Both the position numbers and the translations under genes were made by a program. Below, piece after piece: positions 48,840 to 62,046 of a DNA stretch of 64,000 nucleotides. Origin of the DNA: Prunella strophiata. Taxonomy: Eukaryota > Chordata > Aves > Passeriformes > Prunellidae. The notes under the pieces are model-generated. The model had not been told where the DNA came from, searched no databases, and saw only the letters and a program-made list of their open reading frames with translations. Every line of letters starts with the position of its first letter. Position 1 is the first letter of the stretch. The DNA is taken from NCBI GenBank assembly GCA_036583965.1, contig JAZBQD010000015.1:21605310-21669309 (forward strand). The letters run 5' to 3'.

Positions 48840-51470
48840 GAGTGAATCAAATGGGCTGGGGCCTGAGAGAGACAGAATCCTTTATATTCATGTCTGAATT
48901 AACTTTTTATATATTTTTCCTTGTTTGTTATATACTTTTCCATCTCCTGTGCTCTCATTGCACACCACAAAGTGTTTTTCTTTAATTTTTTCAATTTTGA
49001 GAACTACTGCATGGACATGAAAATTTTGGAATCATTTGGCAATACTTGTGTCATTCTCACAAAAAGGTAGCTCTAGTCCAAATCTATTAATTTCCATTTC
49101 TGTAGTCCAGCATGTAATTCATGCCAGTAAAACTCAGATGCAGTTCCTAAGAAGTCTGTATGTATGCCAGGGAAGGGGATGGTCTCTCTTAGGTGGCCTC
49201 TTTAGTTTGGAATAGATTCCTCATTTCAGTACTGCAAGTCATTTTAACATTTGAGTTTTGTTGTGTCACTAGAGCTGATCCAAACCAAGAAAATCTGACC
49301 TGAGGAAAAATTTGTAAAGTACTGTCCTGGCTGTCTGGGCCCAGCACCACAGACCCAGAGAGAGGGGGCCCTACTCCTGCATAGACTGCCCAGAATCCAG
49401 GCAGGGGTTTGCTTGTTTCATTTGGTGAAAGCTTGAATGAATGAGAGATTTTTCAAACAGAAACTATTGCAGTTTGGAGTAGAAACAAAAGATTTTCCCA
49501 TGAAGCGTAGCTCTGTCAGGAATACTCCTTGCTGTATTTTCTATGACTAGGGTAGCCTCTAGAGTGAACAAGGTGTTTCTTGTCAAAGAATGCACATTGA
49601 ATCTAGGATATGGAGGAATGAGCCCTCCACACTGGTGTTTCCTATTAGGCACTACAGCAATCTGTATTACCTTTCTCACTTCCCACAGGTTTTTGAGAGA
49701 TGAACTAATCACATCATGATAGAGCCTGACCAGTCCAGACCAGATGCTCCTAAGAGCAAGGAGCTGGTCTGAGGATTCTTTCTCATCCCCAAAGGTTTGT
49801 AATGCAAACCTTTCATAATTGTGCTGATCTTCAAAGAAGGGATGTGAAAATTCATGATGGGGATGTCAAGTCACAAGAGTTGATATTTTAAAAAATATAT
49901 CATTTGCCAGGACTGCCAGCTGCTGGCCAGACCCTGAATTAGCTGCCTTCCTCAAACAGAGATGTCCCCCATCTGCTGAATAAAACTCTCCTTTTGTACA
50001 CATTTTCACAGCTGAGGTTTGAACTAAATGCCTTGTGGTCTGCAGACATCAGCTTCACAAAGACAGCCAAAAAGTTTCTTGCTCTGGACTAGACAGGCAG
50101 GAAACTAAAACCTTTCTCAGCTGGAAGCATTCTTTGCCTATCTCACAACATCCCTTCCAATCATATAAAAATCTTTGAAGGAGAACATCTCCCTGCAATC
50201 CTTCACAGAGTGAATCTGCTCAGGCAAGGCATATTTTGGGGAAGGAGCCAGATTTGCTTGGTGGTCCTGGCTTTTGGCATCCGCCATGACTCAGTAGGGA
50301 AGAGAGAATAAATAAAATACTATTAAGAGGTACAACAATGTTACCAAATGAGATTGTGCCTTTCCCAATTAGAGTTGTTTTTTCTATCTCCATATGTTGC
50401 ATATTACAGAGCCCTTTTGTTGGTAAACATATCCATGGCTCTCTGCAGGGGTGCCAGGGCCACTCACCAGCAACTTGGAGACTGAAATTGTGCATGACGT
50501 CTGATACGCCACGCAGAGATGGTCTTGTTTCCATGTGTACTCTGCTATAGCACAGAGAGGCTCTGAGAATCTGGAAGCTGTGGCCTCTTCCACAGGTAAC
50601 TCTCCCTAAGAGAAACAAGGGAGTCTTAGTGATTTTTGCTTCTTTCTATAGTAGATCCACAGTAATAATACAGCAACTAAAAAATTTCCAAATGCCCCGA
50701 GCTCTGAGCCCTTACCCAGGCCTATTTGTGAGTCAGGCAATGCCATTGCAGTTTGTAGTTGACAGATGAAGAAGAAAAGTAATTTTTCCCAGCACTTAGA
50801 TACAGGAGATGGTAACTCACTGTGCATCAGCTGAGCTGTGTCTGTGCTTCTGCTCTCAGCCCACGGCAGATCCAGCTTAACTGTCTTTCTCTGTGGACCA
50901 AGTAGAGTTGTTACCTGGTCTTTGGTGGCAGACTTTGAGGTTATAAACACATGTACAGGCTTACACTGGGGCTTAGTCATTCCATGATTACCTGCATATG
51001 ATGGTAACTCACTTTTGTGCTAAGCTTTGAAATCACCTGGCACTTTGCTGGCAGACCATGCAAAAAAATTCCCAAATCCTGGTCCTTGGAGCTGTGGTTT
51101 AAGCCCTGGCCTGTCAGTTCATTTAATGCTGCAGCAAGCCAGGCACAACTTTGTAACAAAGCTTGAGCATGAACCACAGGAGACTGAATTTTCTAGTGTA
51201 GGTACAGTATGGGCTTTGAAATAGGATCTGTTTCTGACTCCAGCTGTTTCTTCATTAGCTGAGTAAAAGCTCATGGGCACTAGAAAATTTCTTGTCATCT
51301 ATTTCTCCTTTAATTCCTTTGCATGTGTGTGGTTCAAGAGTGATGTAAATCATCATCTCCCTCTGTCTATTTATCTGTTTCTTCAACAGGCTCTCATGGT
51401 AACCAACAACTACTGTATTTAAAGAATGCACTGTACCACACCTACTCGGTACAGCACTTTGCCATGGAAC

Positions 51471-51563
51471 AGGGAAAGAAAGAGGGAAAGAAAGAGACAG
51501 GAAAAGAGAAAGACAAAAAGAGTGAGAAAGAGATGAAGGTAAAAAAAAAAAAAAAAAAAAAGA
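51471..51563 (+). repeat. Purine-rich (GAAA)n tract ending in A21
   Basis: Imperfect GGGAAAGAAAGA units change into a pure A21 run at 51541-51561. Only a few pyrimidines interrupt it. It may be a microsatellite grown from a retroposon A-tail. Confidence 0.85.
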
Positions 51564-53056
51564 TAGAACCTCATGTCCTTTATCAGGAAAAGAGAAAGAT
51601 TAGATTTATTTCTGCAGTGACTATGAATACCAGATCAGCTAACTGCAGTTTAGGAGGTCTTTCTATATGGTCTACCCAGTCCCAGTTATTTTAAATCTCT
51701 GTTGCCAGCTGGCCTCTGCAGAAATCTATTCAGGGTTCAATTCTAAACAGTAATGTTTGGGAAAAGCACAATCTAAAACAGACAGATCTGTATGTGTTTA
51801 GGTTTTGCTTTCTTTCCACTTTTAAATATTAAAAATTGACTCCAGCTGTGGGGTAAAGTAACGCCCAACCTATAAAGACACCGACAAATAAATCACAATG
51901 CAATTTGCTGTGCATTTTCTGAGGTCTAAACACCAGCTCTTGAAAGGAATTTTCCATGATTACATCCTGGGAAGTTATCTTAACTACCAGCAACTTGTTT
52001 GACTTTTATATTTCTTAAAAATCATCCCATTCCAGCAAAGCCAAAGCCTGCCATTACTTCTCTGTCACATATCTCAGGAGTTAACTGAGCCATTGGAGCC
52101 ACTGAGCTACTGAGGACACATGCAAAGCTTCCCTATCTCTGTCTAGCATGCTGTTAAGCAGAATAGTTACCTTGTGTGTCTATATTCCTCTTTTTACAAG
52201 GGTAATTCACTGACTGACTGATCACTCCCCTCAGCTAATCAGTTCTGTTTGTGTCCCCCTCTTTGCTGTGGCAAGTTTAGGCAGCCTTCCCTGAAGCTAA
52301 AGCTTTCATTACTGCTCAGCTTAAAGTCACTGCAGAGCAGAAGGTTTTCCATTTCATCAGGGCACTGCTCAGAAAAGCCAAGTTTAGCTCCTGAATTCTG
52401 ATCAAGCTCACCCTGGCATGTTTTGTGGCTCACAGCAATCACTCCTGCCTATCTTACATTTCCTCCTCAAAAAAGCATAAATATTTAGTGTTTGAGAAAG
52501 GAAGAAGATGGAAATTCCATCCTAAAGGCACCACACTTCTCTTTTTCAGGGAGCAGCCATTAATCCACAGAGTCCTGTTAATCTATACAGCCGGGATAAT
52601 AATCTAGAAATAGCTCTGATGTTGATATCATATTTTTGAATATATAAATTAACTTACAATTGAAAAAAGCTGGCTTTGAACCAAAACCCCTTGAACGATC
52701 CTATTTCATTTAGTTACAAAACATTAAAAAATAAAGTTCCTGGTCATTGCCCTCTTCCTGCCAAAAGTTTGCAATGTAAATTTTTTGTGGGGAAAAATAA
52801 TTTAAGTAAAAATTCCTGACCAGCTCTGCTCTGCATGGCACTTCACTGGTGCTTACTCCAGATCTGCAAGCTGGTTTCCCCTTGAGGGCCAGCCTGCAGA
52901 GTTCCTGCCCCACCAGGCAGGGGATTTAAGAGGTTCCTGCTGTTCTCTGCCTCCAGCTATGCTACCACTGCCTCTGTGGCACTGGCTCTGTGTTTTGTGG
53001 AGTTTTCTTCTGGACCAGATCAGCAAGAAATACAAAGAAAAGCCTCTGCTAAAATA

Positions 53057-53069
53057 TTTTTTTTTTTTT
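53057..53069 (+). repeat. Poly(T) run of 13
   Basis: Short homopolymer without recognisable context. Confidence 0.7.
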
Positions 53070-53829
53070 ATCTACTGGATCAGTTCCCTGATGCAGCCAA
53101 AGCATTACATTGTCCTGATGAGGGCAATGGGAAAGAAATTGCTGTGGAGCATCTTGCACATCTGCCTGGTCACTGGAGGAACCCTGAAATGCAACTTTAC
53201 TTTCAAAACACATTATTGGGCCCACAAACTGGTTTTGTCCCAAGACCTTTGCTATCCCTGTTCAAACACACATAGATTCACTCCTGGGCAGGGTCAGACC
53301 ACTTCTTCAGAGCACCATCCTCTCCCCATTCAGCTGCATTTTTTTATTGAGGTTACTGTACCTTACCCTCAGGAGGAGTGTTAAGACCTCTTCTTCATCT
53401 GGAAATCACAAAAGGAGAAACAAGAGCATGTTATTAAGCTGAATAGAAACTGCACCCATAAGAATAAGGTAACTATGAAAAAAACCTGAAGGGTCCAAAG
53501 CTGTTGCCAACAGCAACAGTTGAAAAAATATCCAAACAAACCAAAAAGGATTCAGTGAATGAAGCTGATGTAGAAGGTGAAAAAATCCTACCAAAAAGAC
53601 TGGAAAATGCAAAATTTTAAAAGGATGCACAGTGCTTTTAATAGTAAAAAGGGGGCAGTGTGTTAGAACAAACCAGGGGGGATGTATATGAGGTTTATTG
53701 TGATAAGTTAGATATCTCATGCAGGACAGTTTAATAAAACTTGAAAGACAAAAAGAATTAGTCAAAAGCAAATGATAACTAGAAGCAATTTACTTCAAAT
53801 TGTCACAATGTTACAGAGCTAAGAGAGAT

Positions 53830-54610
53830 TAAAAATACCTGCCCTTAAAAAGGGTGAGAGATGGAGAGAGGGTCTGGAAATTTACAACTTAGAGAGCTTT
53901 GCAATGATTTAAAGTTATTCAAATAAATGTACATATTTAGGAGCACCTAGAGAAAAAATATTATAAGAAACAGGAGCATGAAATTGTCAAGAACAGATCA
54001 TGCTAAAGTAATGTACTTTCACTCTTTGAAAAGAAATCTACATCATGGAAAAGGGAAAATAGATGTGATGTGTCTCAACTTTAGTAATATTTTTTACATT
54101 TTTCTGATGTTCTCATGCAGAAACTTATCAGTCTGGCCTAGCTGAAACTGTTGTGGGAAGGGTGCACAAATACTTGGAAAATTTAATTTAAAAGGTACTC
54201 AGAAATTATTTCTTAATAATTTCCTGACAAACAGAAACAGTTGCATTCATGAGGTTTCATAGAAATCTGTCCTAAGCTTGATACCATCCTGCATTTTCAT
54301 AATGACTTGAATGATGGAAGACCAAACATACTTGTGAAATTCACACATGACCACCACATTGGCAGGCTTTTGGGGGGGGGCAGGAGAGGAATTTAAAATA
54401 ATCTTGATAAATTTAAGAAAAGGTCTGAAAGCAATTAGGTGAAATTCAATAAGGACAAGCACAAAGTCCTAGACTCAGGATGGGAAAAATCTATCACATA
54501 AAGACAAAATAAATGCAGGAATGTCTCTTTCCAAAAATAAGGCAATTTTTGAAGCAGAAAGGAATCAAAATTGCAGTCCAATTTTTGTGAATCCTATGGG
54601 CATTGAGAGT
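53830..54610 (+). mobile_element. Old CR1 LINE ORF2 fragment, plus strand
   Basis: Highly diverged but collinear with CR1 ORF2. In order: a CTTAAAAAGGG segment, GGAGCACCTAGAGAAAA, GTCAAGAACAGATCATGCTAAA, ATAGATGTGATGTGTCTCAAC followed by TTTAGTAA, TTTTCATAATGACTTGAATGATGG, AATCTTGATAAATTTAAG, and TGAAATTCAATAAGGACAAG followed by CACAAAGTCCTA. These correspond to the reverse-transcriptase region (the thumb is preserved as recognisable DNA). It resembles CR1 subfamilies seen in turtles and crocodilians more than the younger avian copies at 25341, 28637 and 40374, and many indels are present. This suggests an insertion predating bird radiations. Confidence 0.75.
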
Positions 54611-57186
54611 ATCAGGTAATAAATGGGCAGTCCTCTAAGACTTAACTTTTCACCTCCAGGAAAGATCACAGAAGTTCTCACATTTCCATTTTCTGAAAGA
54701 GTGGAAAGAGGCAGTAGGCTGGCTTTGTTCCTCCCTGATGTTGAGAGTCTTCCTTACTACTCTAAGTTAAGGTGCATTTGGAAAACCTAGGAGGAAAGAA
54801 TGAGGAAAAATATCTGCCTTTTGTTTGCTTCGTAAATATCAGTATATCAATATCATGATCCTCTGTATTTTCCTGGCTGATAATATCCTGCTTGCATGGA
54901 GTTAAATCAAAGCAGGCTGTTAGTGAGAAGCTAGCAGGAAATGAAACAATGTAGGGCCATAAGTAAGTATGAATATATGAGGTCCCATCCATGGAGAACA
55001 CAGAGACTTGCTGAGGAAGCAGTGGGAATTGATCCATGAGAGCCAGCCCTTTCCATGGCTCTGAGTGCTGCACGGGGTGTGACACTGAAGAGAGATTTTG
55101 TGTCCTGGTGGGGAGGCACGATGGCCACCACAAGAAATCTTTGTTGAATGCCACCTTTGCATTCATCCCAACATAAGATCAAAAGGAGAGCAGCAGGCCA
55201 GGGGTACCCTGGTGTGGAAGGAAATTTGGGCAGGGAACCTGGAAGGAGCTGCTGCAGGACAGACCATCCCCGGGGAGGTGACAGGACCTGTCCTCTGCCT
55301 GTGCAGCGAGGAGGAAGGAGCTGCTGCTCTCACCTTTGCTGCTCTGCTTTGTTTTAGTGGTGTTCATGATCTTGACTCCCTCAGACTTGTTTATAGTGTC
55401 AGCATTTTAAATATCCTTACAGAGATCAAGGCAAGCTCAGCTTTTAGAGCAGCAGGAGGGAGACACGGGAGGCTTTCTCTGCAGAGCAGGATGCACTGCC
55501 TACAGCTCCCTCCGCTCCCCAGGGACTGGGTGTCCTCTGCCTCCCCCACTGCGTGTGGTGGGGCTCTGCATCTGCTGGAGTCTAAATAAAACCCCAAAAC
55601 ATTCTCGTGGATATGCAGGGCGTAGGCATTTCAGAGACCTTGGGAGTTGTGGGTGTAGGAGATAGCGTGTGTGTCCTACACAGACCGGCAGAGAGAAAGG
55701 GAGAGACGGTGCAGCGCTGGAAAAACTGAGCAAGTGACAAATGTTCTCTCTCTTAGTAAATGAGTAAGCAATAAAAGAAAATAAATACAAATTCACTGGT
55801 TTAACTCAGAGGCAGCTCTTGCTGGCTTTGGTGTGCATGCTTGTTCCTGGGCACTGCAGCCTCCAGCACCATGCCGTTTTAATGATGTCTCCACAGGAAC
55901 ACAGATGAATTTTGAGGAGATCAATGGGACACATGGGTTGCTACTGTCTCCTTTGCAACCCATAAGAAATTAGTGGCAATTCTACAAACAAGCCAGAGAT
56001 CTCAATATTGATATGCCACTTAGAGCTACCTAGCAAATAACACCCACTTTTCCAAGGATGACACCTGATTAAAATAAAAGCTTGCATCAAGCCCCCAAAG
56101 AATCTCAGTATTAAATCCAGCAATATTGCAAGCAGTGGCACATTTTTTCCTTGTCATTATGCTTTAGTGACAAAATAGCAACAATATTTTACCTTCTATT
56201 AATTTCTCTGTGTTTGATTACATTATTAGTCCCATGAAGACTGTCAACTGCTCCTAGAGAGAACCAGGTTCATGACAACATGACTGGCTGATATAAATGG
56301 ACTGTGGCTGTGGGGTCAGATGTGACAGTGTCAAAGCAGTATTTGCTGCCTGAAGAGAGACACTATCTGCAGATGAACCTCTTTCCTGTGCAGAGGTGTT
56401 TAAAACTAATTCAAGCACTTAAGATTTTGCAGACAGGTGCTTTTCACTCTGTGTGTATTTACCTTCTCTCCTGCTGATACCAGCTGAAGAGAGATCATTG
56501 CTGTCAGCTCTGAAGTATCAAAGTGGATTGGAGGGGGAAGCTTCACCTGAGGCTGTTGAACCCACAGCCCTGCAGAGCAGCATTGCAGGATGGGGACACC
56601 TGCACCTGGGCTTTCCTCACTGCCAGTGAGCACTGCAGGGAGCCAGCTCAGGGCATCAGGCAAGGCTCACAAGGCTGCAGCAATGCCTGCAGCCTGGCAA
56701 AGAGACACTGAATTCATATAAGGTATAAGGGAATACATTTTACTTGCAGCTTGTGGGTAGGACAGCACTGAAATACAGCCACCAGCCTTTCTTACAGCAC
56801 CCCTTTCTGGGTCCAGGTTTTCTGTGTTTCCACCATAAACACAGATATATTGCCCCTCCTAGCTGCAAAATGTAAGAAGTCTAAATGTAGGAGTTGTGGT
56901 ATCAAATGCTATGGAATTTATGTTTCCTAAATTTTTCAGCTAAATTCATGGTTGTGTTCCAAGACCATGCTGTCTCTAGAGGTATGGACTTCAGGCTGTG
57001 GTGCCTTTGCTTGCCAACTCTAAAAGAAAAAGGAAGGATAAATTAATCTCTTATGTGCTGAGAATGTGTTCAGTGAGCCACCTAGCTTGGAAGGGGTTTA
57101 TGGAAAGGTTCAGTTCTACAAATATTTATTGCTGTATTACTCTGCTATTGTTCTGACACAAAATGTGGGCTTCCTATCAATTACTT

Positions 57187-57222
57187 AGGAGAGAGGGAAA
57201 AAAAGAGAGAGGGAAAAAAAAA
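57187..57222 (+). repeat. Duplicated GAGAGGGA(n) purine tract
   Basis: GAGAGGG followed by A7 is repeated as GAGAGAGGG followed by A9. All 36 bases are purine. Confidence 0.75.
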
Positions 57223-59701
57223 TTCCTAAACCAGGATCTTAACTCTAGATTCTCATTTTTCTTTTGAGGAGTAAGTAATTGCAACAGCTTTGGCTTTTAT
57301 TTGTTCAGGTCTAAATCAGTTGTAGTCAATTAAATTTTATGTAAGGGAAAAAAATCACAAATGAGACCAAGCAGATCTTAGTCTCCCTGTGGACAGGGTG
57401 AGGTCAGTTCTTGCTTTAACCTTGCACCATACTGGTTGCAAAGTATTATTATTGTTGTTGCCACAATATCTTTTTCCTCCTGCAGAATGAACCCACATGG
57501 CAAGATGCTGAGTACATCTAGGTGATTTTCAATGTTCCTTCTGTGTTCCCCTGTTTTTGCTTCTCTGTCCCTCACCACACTGTCCTTAGATGATTCTTTG
57601 TCACATGTAAATGTTCAATTTTTTGTAAAGCTGAGATCTTGTGATTTTGAAGTATCTGCTTTTGCACGCTGGTCAGCTAAAGAGTTGGGGGAATGTCAGT
57701 GTTTCTTGGTGTACACTTTGTAAATCACAAAGTAACTCAGAGCTGCAAGACTGTGTAAGTCTTCACTACCTAGGTGAAGGTTGCAGCTAAGATCCCTGCT
57801 CTCCCTTGCTTTGCTCACCCTTGGAGGTATTTAGTGTGAGTGTCCCATCCTCAGGGACAGATATCCTGTTTAGGATCAGCTGTGTTGATAGAAAAGAAGC
57901 AGCACCTGTTCATGTCCTCCATCCCTGTGGCTTGCTCTTGGGGATGCAGGTGAATGTGCTTTGGAGCCTAACCTGGGGATTGGCTCAGGCCAGCAATTTT
58001 AACTGACTTAAGTCACACAGTAGGATTTGGGCTTGCCTGCTTGGGAGAACAGGGATGCTCATGTCCCCTTGGGTGCTTACAGAGGGGAGGACAGCAACCA
58101 CAGCTGCCCCCAGAAGGGCAGGTTGCAACCTTGAATCTGACAAGTGCACTGGCTTAATGGAATCCATTTAAAGCTGCTGTAATTAATGCAGATGCAGAAC
58201 AGATGTGAAGTCTCACCTGGCATTTTATGGTTGCATCAAACAGAATTTGAAGCACATGAGAAAAGAGCTTTCACCTTCCTTGCACTGGCATCTTTGGACA
58301 CCCTTGCAGTACTTAGAACTGAGCCCACCATGAATGTTGTTTGTTGGTCTTGAAACTGGAAGGAGACATTAGTGGGATAGTTTTCACTGGGAAATTACAT
58401 CATGTTAGAATATGTTGCTGGAGACTCCTGGTGACTCCTACCACAGTGTAACTTCCTGCCATAAACAAGGCCTGGGAGGCAGCTGTGGGGAGGCCAAGCA
58501 CCATTGGGCTGGGCTGATCTTGCTCTTGTTTGCAGCTCCTTGGGCAGTGGGTGACTCAGCTGCAGCCAGCACAGGGCTGAGCCCCAGCCTCAGCATCATT
58601 CCAATGACATGGTGCAGGCATGCTCTGCTTGCTGGCTGTAAGTGCCAACAAGCTTTTTGTTTGGTTGGTGGTTTTGCTTTTGATTTTAACAGCCTGTAAA
58701 GAAGTAGATCGTGCTTTCTTTTTTAACAGTCTCAAAACAAGAAAAATCACCCCTCTTCTAAAATCTTTGCCTATGAAACCTCTAGTGAATTCAAAGTTTT
58801 TGTCTGTGATTATTCTCCACTGAATAAAGAGGAAGCATAAACTGTGAGTAAGAGTTTAGGTCTTGTAGGGCTACAATACTTGAGCCATCCCTTTGGAAGC
58901 TTTCTCTGCTTCATTTTAAAACACCTCCCTTTCAATTCTCTTGTGGTGATTATCACACACAATTTTACTGAGAAGCAGCTCAGACTGAACCACTTCAAAG
59001 ACAACATCACATTTGCAGAGGAAGGAATTTCTCTCTGACAGTTCAGCAGCATCAGCATGTCCTGGAAAATAAGCATGCATCACAAGACAGTGTGCTACAC
59101 ATGGGGAATCCTAAACAAAAAACTGCTTATAATGAGACTGCACACAGAGAGCTCACATGATTCTGAAGTAGCTGCTTTCAATGCCTTGGAGCACTGGATT
59201 AAACTGCTCAGAGCAAAGAGAAGTTGCTCTTGGGCTTCATGGGAAAATCATTATTAGGGAAAAGAATTATCATTTTGCCATGTTTGTACAGTGGAATCCT
59301 AATCGGTGTTGCCAGATTGCAAATTTTTAACAAACACCAAGTGCCCCTTTCTTTCTTGAAAATATGGGGATTACAACTTCAGACAACATATAATTGATCA
59401 ACTGGCATTGAACTAATTTATTGCAAAAGCTTGATACTTGCAACATGCTATTTAAAACTACTGACATAGGGAACACTTGTAACCCATACCTGAGGCTGAT
59501 GGGTGACCTACAAAAGCTAAAATGCCTGGCAAATATGTTTTCCTTTGGCATTTTTCAAATTGGATATTTACTTGTCTTCATTATTCTTTCTCTTTTTTGT
59601 GGGAAGATGTGCTTTCCTGGCCAGTTTTTAAACGTTCATTTGGAAACCTGAGACTGAGTTCTGTTTTTTAATTTTAAAAACAAACATAAAAGCAAGGTTG
59701 C

Positions 59702-59720
59702 AAAAAAAAAAAAAAAAAAA
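59702..59720 (+). repeat. Poly(A) run of 19
   Basis: Nineteen consecutive A. The upstream 60 bases are A-rich. No retroposed gene body is recognised. Confidence 0.8.
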
Positions 59721-61492
59721 TCAATTTTACAAGCAGCTTTACCACTGCTATGAGCGCTAATGGTAAGAAAGCCACATCTGGGGACGTGCAAGACAAAAAT
59801 AGCTCAAGGTTATTTTGGACCACTTAGACCTGCAGGTTTGTGCAGTGCTGCAGACCCAATCAGACCCCACAGCAGGCTGTGCCCTGACCCCCATCCTTGC
59901 ACCCTGCAGCTCTGCAGCACACCAGGCAGCCCCCCAGCAGGCTGCAGCACAACCTGCCATGCAGCAATGCCAGCTGAAAGACAGTGTGTCCCAAATCCCT
60001 TTCCCTCTTGCCACCAGGGATGTACATCCATATTTTGACTAGGAAAATATGACTTGTGACACTGACTTGGTGCCTGCCTGGCCACTGGGTTTTCCTGTCT
60101 AACCATGCAATACTTTTCACTAGCAAATAGAATGTTTTTTTCTTCTTCTCTTCAGTAGTCTTTGTCTACACTTGGAGTTTCAAAATTAGCAACCTCAAGA
60201 GCTATATAGGCTAAAAAATTGCAATCTCAGAAGGATGGGGTTACATATAATGCTGTAATATATAAAGGATGGTTCAGAAGCATGTTCAGGCTCTAGGGCA
60301 TAATCTCTCCTTTGCTTTTCCCATATCCCAGGACAGAGGGGAAAAGGGGGATGTATACATACAAAAGATTCATCCTGACAAATAGCATAAAAATAGAAAA
60401 GACAAGGGGGTGAGACAAGACTTTACAGAAATGACAAACACAGCTTGCATCCAATGTAAAAAGTTATGGAAAGCCTGTTATACACTGCAAACTCCAAAAT
60501 ACTATTTCCCAGAGAATTAAAATCACCCTCCAGGAAAAAAGGAAAAAATAAAACCTCCTCAAAATGTCAAAGACACGAACTCCCCCTGGCTTACAGTTTC
60601 TGTGTGGATTTGAGCTATTTATAAAGGCAATCTCCACGGTTTCTGTCATGCATTGCTGTTACACATGTCCTGAGCTAGCAAAGCAGTGGATACAAACCTC
60701 ATCTATATAACCATGGCAATAAGTGAAGATATCTGTGCACACTCCATGTTGTGCTTATTAAAATAACAGGAATTGCTGCATTTGATTTATAAAGAGATGA
60801 GTAGGTTTCTGCATGAAACTCTACTAATAGTTGAAAAAAGCCTGTTCTACTATGGACTGAAAATGGTCTCTCCCCACCCACACATGCATCTGGGATTTGA
60901 TCACCAACCTTTAGGAGAAACTCACAAAACCTATTCCACTTAGAAGATTACATTACAGGGCAAAGGAAAACCTTGCAGGCTCAAGATTTGGGTGGAATCC
61001 ATTTATTCCACATGTGCAAAGACTGCATGAGGAATTGGAGGATCTGCAGCACCAAAACCTCTCCATGTGCTACTACACATAAGCCACTCTTGATTGAAAT
61101 CCTGTAAATCTTTTCCTTATATAATATGTTTCCTTGTCTGGTATAGCTTGATTTCAATTTCAACTGCTCTTTTTTTCCTTTCCATCATGTTCAAAACTAT
61201 CATAAACAGTCTGTAAACTCTGCATTATAACTGGCTTTTTAATGATATAAAGGTATTTTCAAATGAAAGATCAGTTCCTCATGTCTAAGTTGAAAAAGGG
61301 ACAGTGTCATTCAGCTGGAGGTTAAAAAAAACCCTATTAATCTTACAATTATTATAATATGGTAAAATATATAACAAATACAGAAAGGAATGTTGTGCAG
61401 ACTCTAGACAAGGTAGCAAATTTCTGGCAAGAAAATAAATACTTACTCCAAAGAAAGTTAAAACTCATGAAACATCCATGATGGAGGTATTT

Positions 61493-61522
61493 TATATATA
61501 TATATATATGTATATATATATA
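61493..61522. repeat. (TA)n microsatellite with central G
   Basis: Two TA arrays joined by TATG-TATA. The sequence is self-complementary apart from the single G. Confidence 0.85.
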
Positions 61523-62019
61523 ACCTCTATTCTAATTTCTTGAATACATATTCTAACAAAACAGTCTGTGTCTAAAAAATAACCCACATCACAGTCCAAA
61601 GTATTTTTCTCCACTAACAAAGTAGGGTTCCTCTTCAATGAGGTACTTAAAATCCATCATTTGCCTGAAGAAAATGTAATACACCCCCAGGACATACCCT
61701 TGCAAAATCCTGTTTACTTTCATGGCGATAGAATTCCTCACCAAAGCAAACATCTGCACTTCTGCAGCAAATGCTTCAGGGATCTCTACTTGCTCTTTCA
61801 GGAAACATCTGTGTCAATATACCTCATTGAAGATGTTCCCTGTAAAAGAAGTCTATCACCATGTTCTTGATTTATTATTATTTACTGTTGTTCTCTCCAA
61901 ATAATTCCAAATTTCATCTCCATCTCTGAAGATCTGTATGTCCTTTGCTTGCTTGAGTGGTTTTACAAGGATGAAAGCAGCATTTCCAAAACACTACAGT
62001 GAGTATTGCTGTAGTTACA

Positions 62020-62046
62020 GGAAAAAAAAAAAAAAAGAAAAAAGGG
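62020..62046 (+). repeat. Purine run (A-rich)
   Basis: GGA15GA6GGGAG-like run. Possibly the decayed A-tail of a retroposed sequence. Confidence 0.7.

Larger units (their letters stand above)
41591..53829. other. Intergenic, no gene recognised
   Basis: Contains a (TA)n array (42420-42475), a GC-richer patch with overlapping open frames (43190-43870), pyrimidine- and purine-rich runs (46128-46157, 51471-51563), a CA repeat (48826-48839) and an LTR-like AATAAA context near 49980. None of the short open frames shows a recognisable domain. NIPAL2, the expected neighbour on this side in vertebrates, was not detected. Confidence 0.55.
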
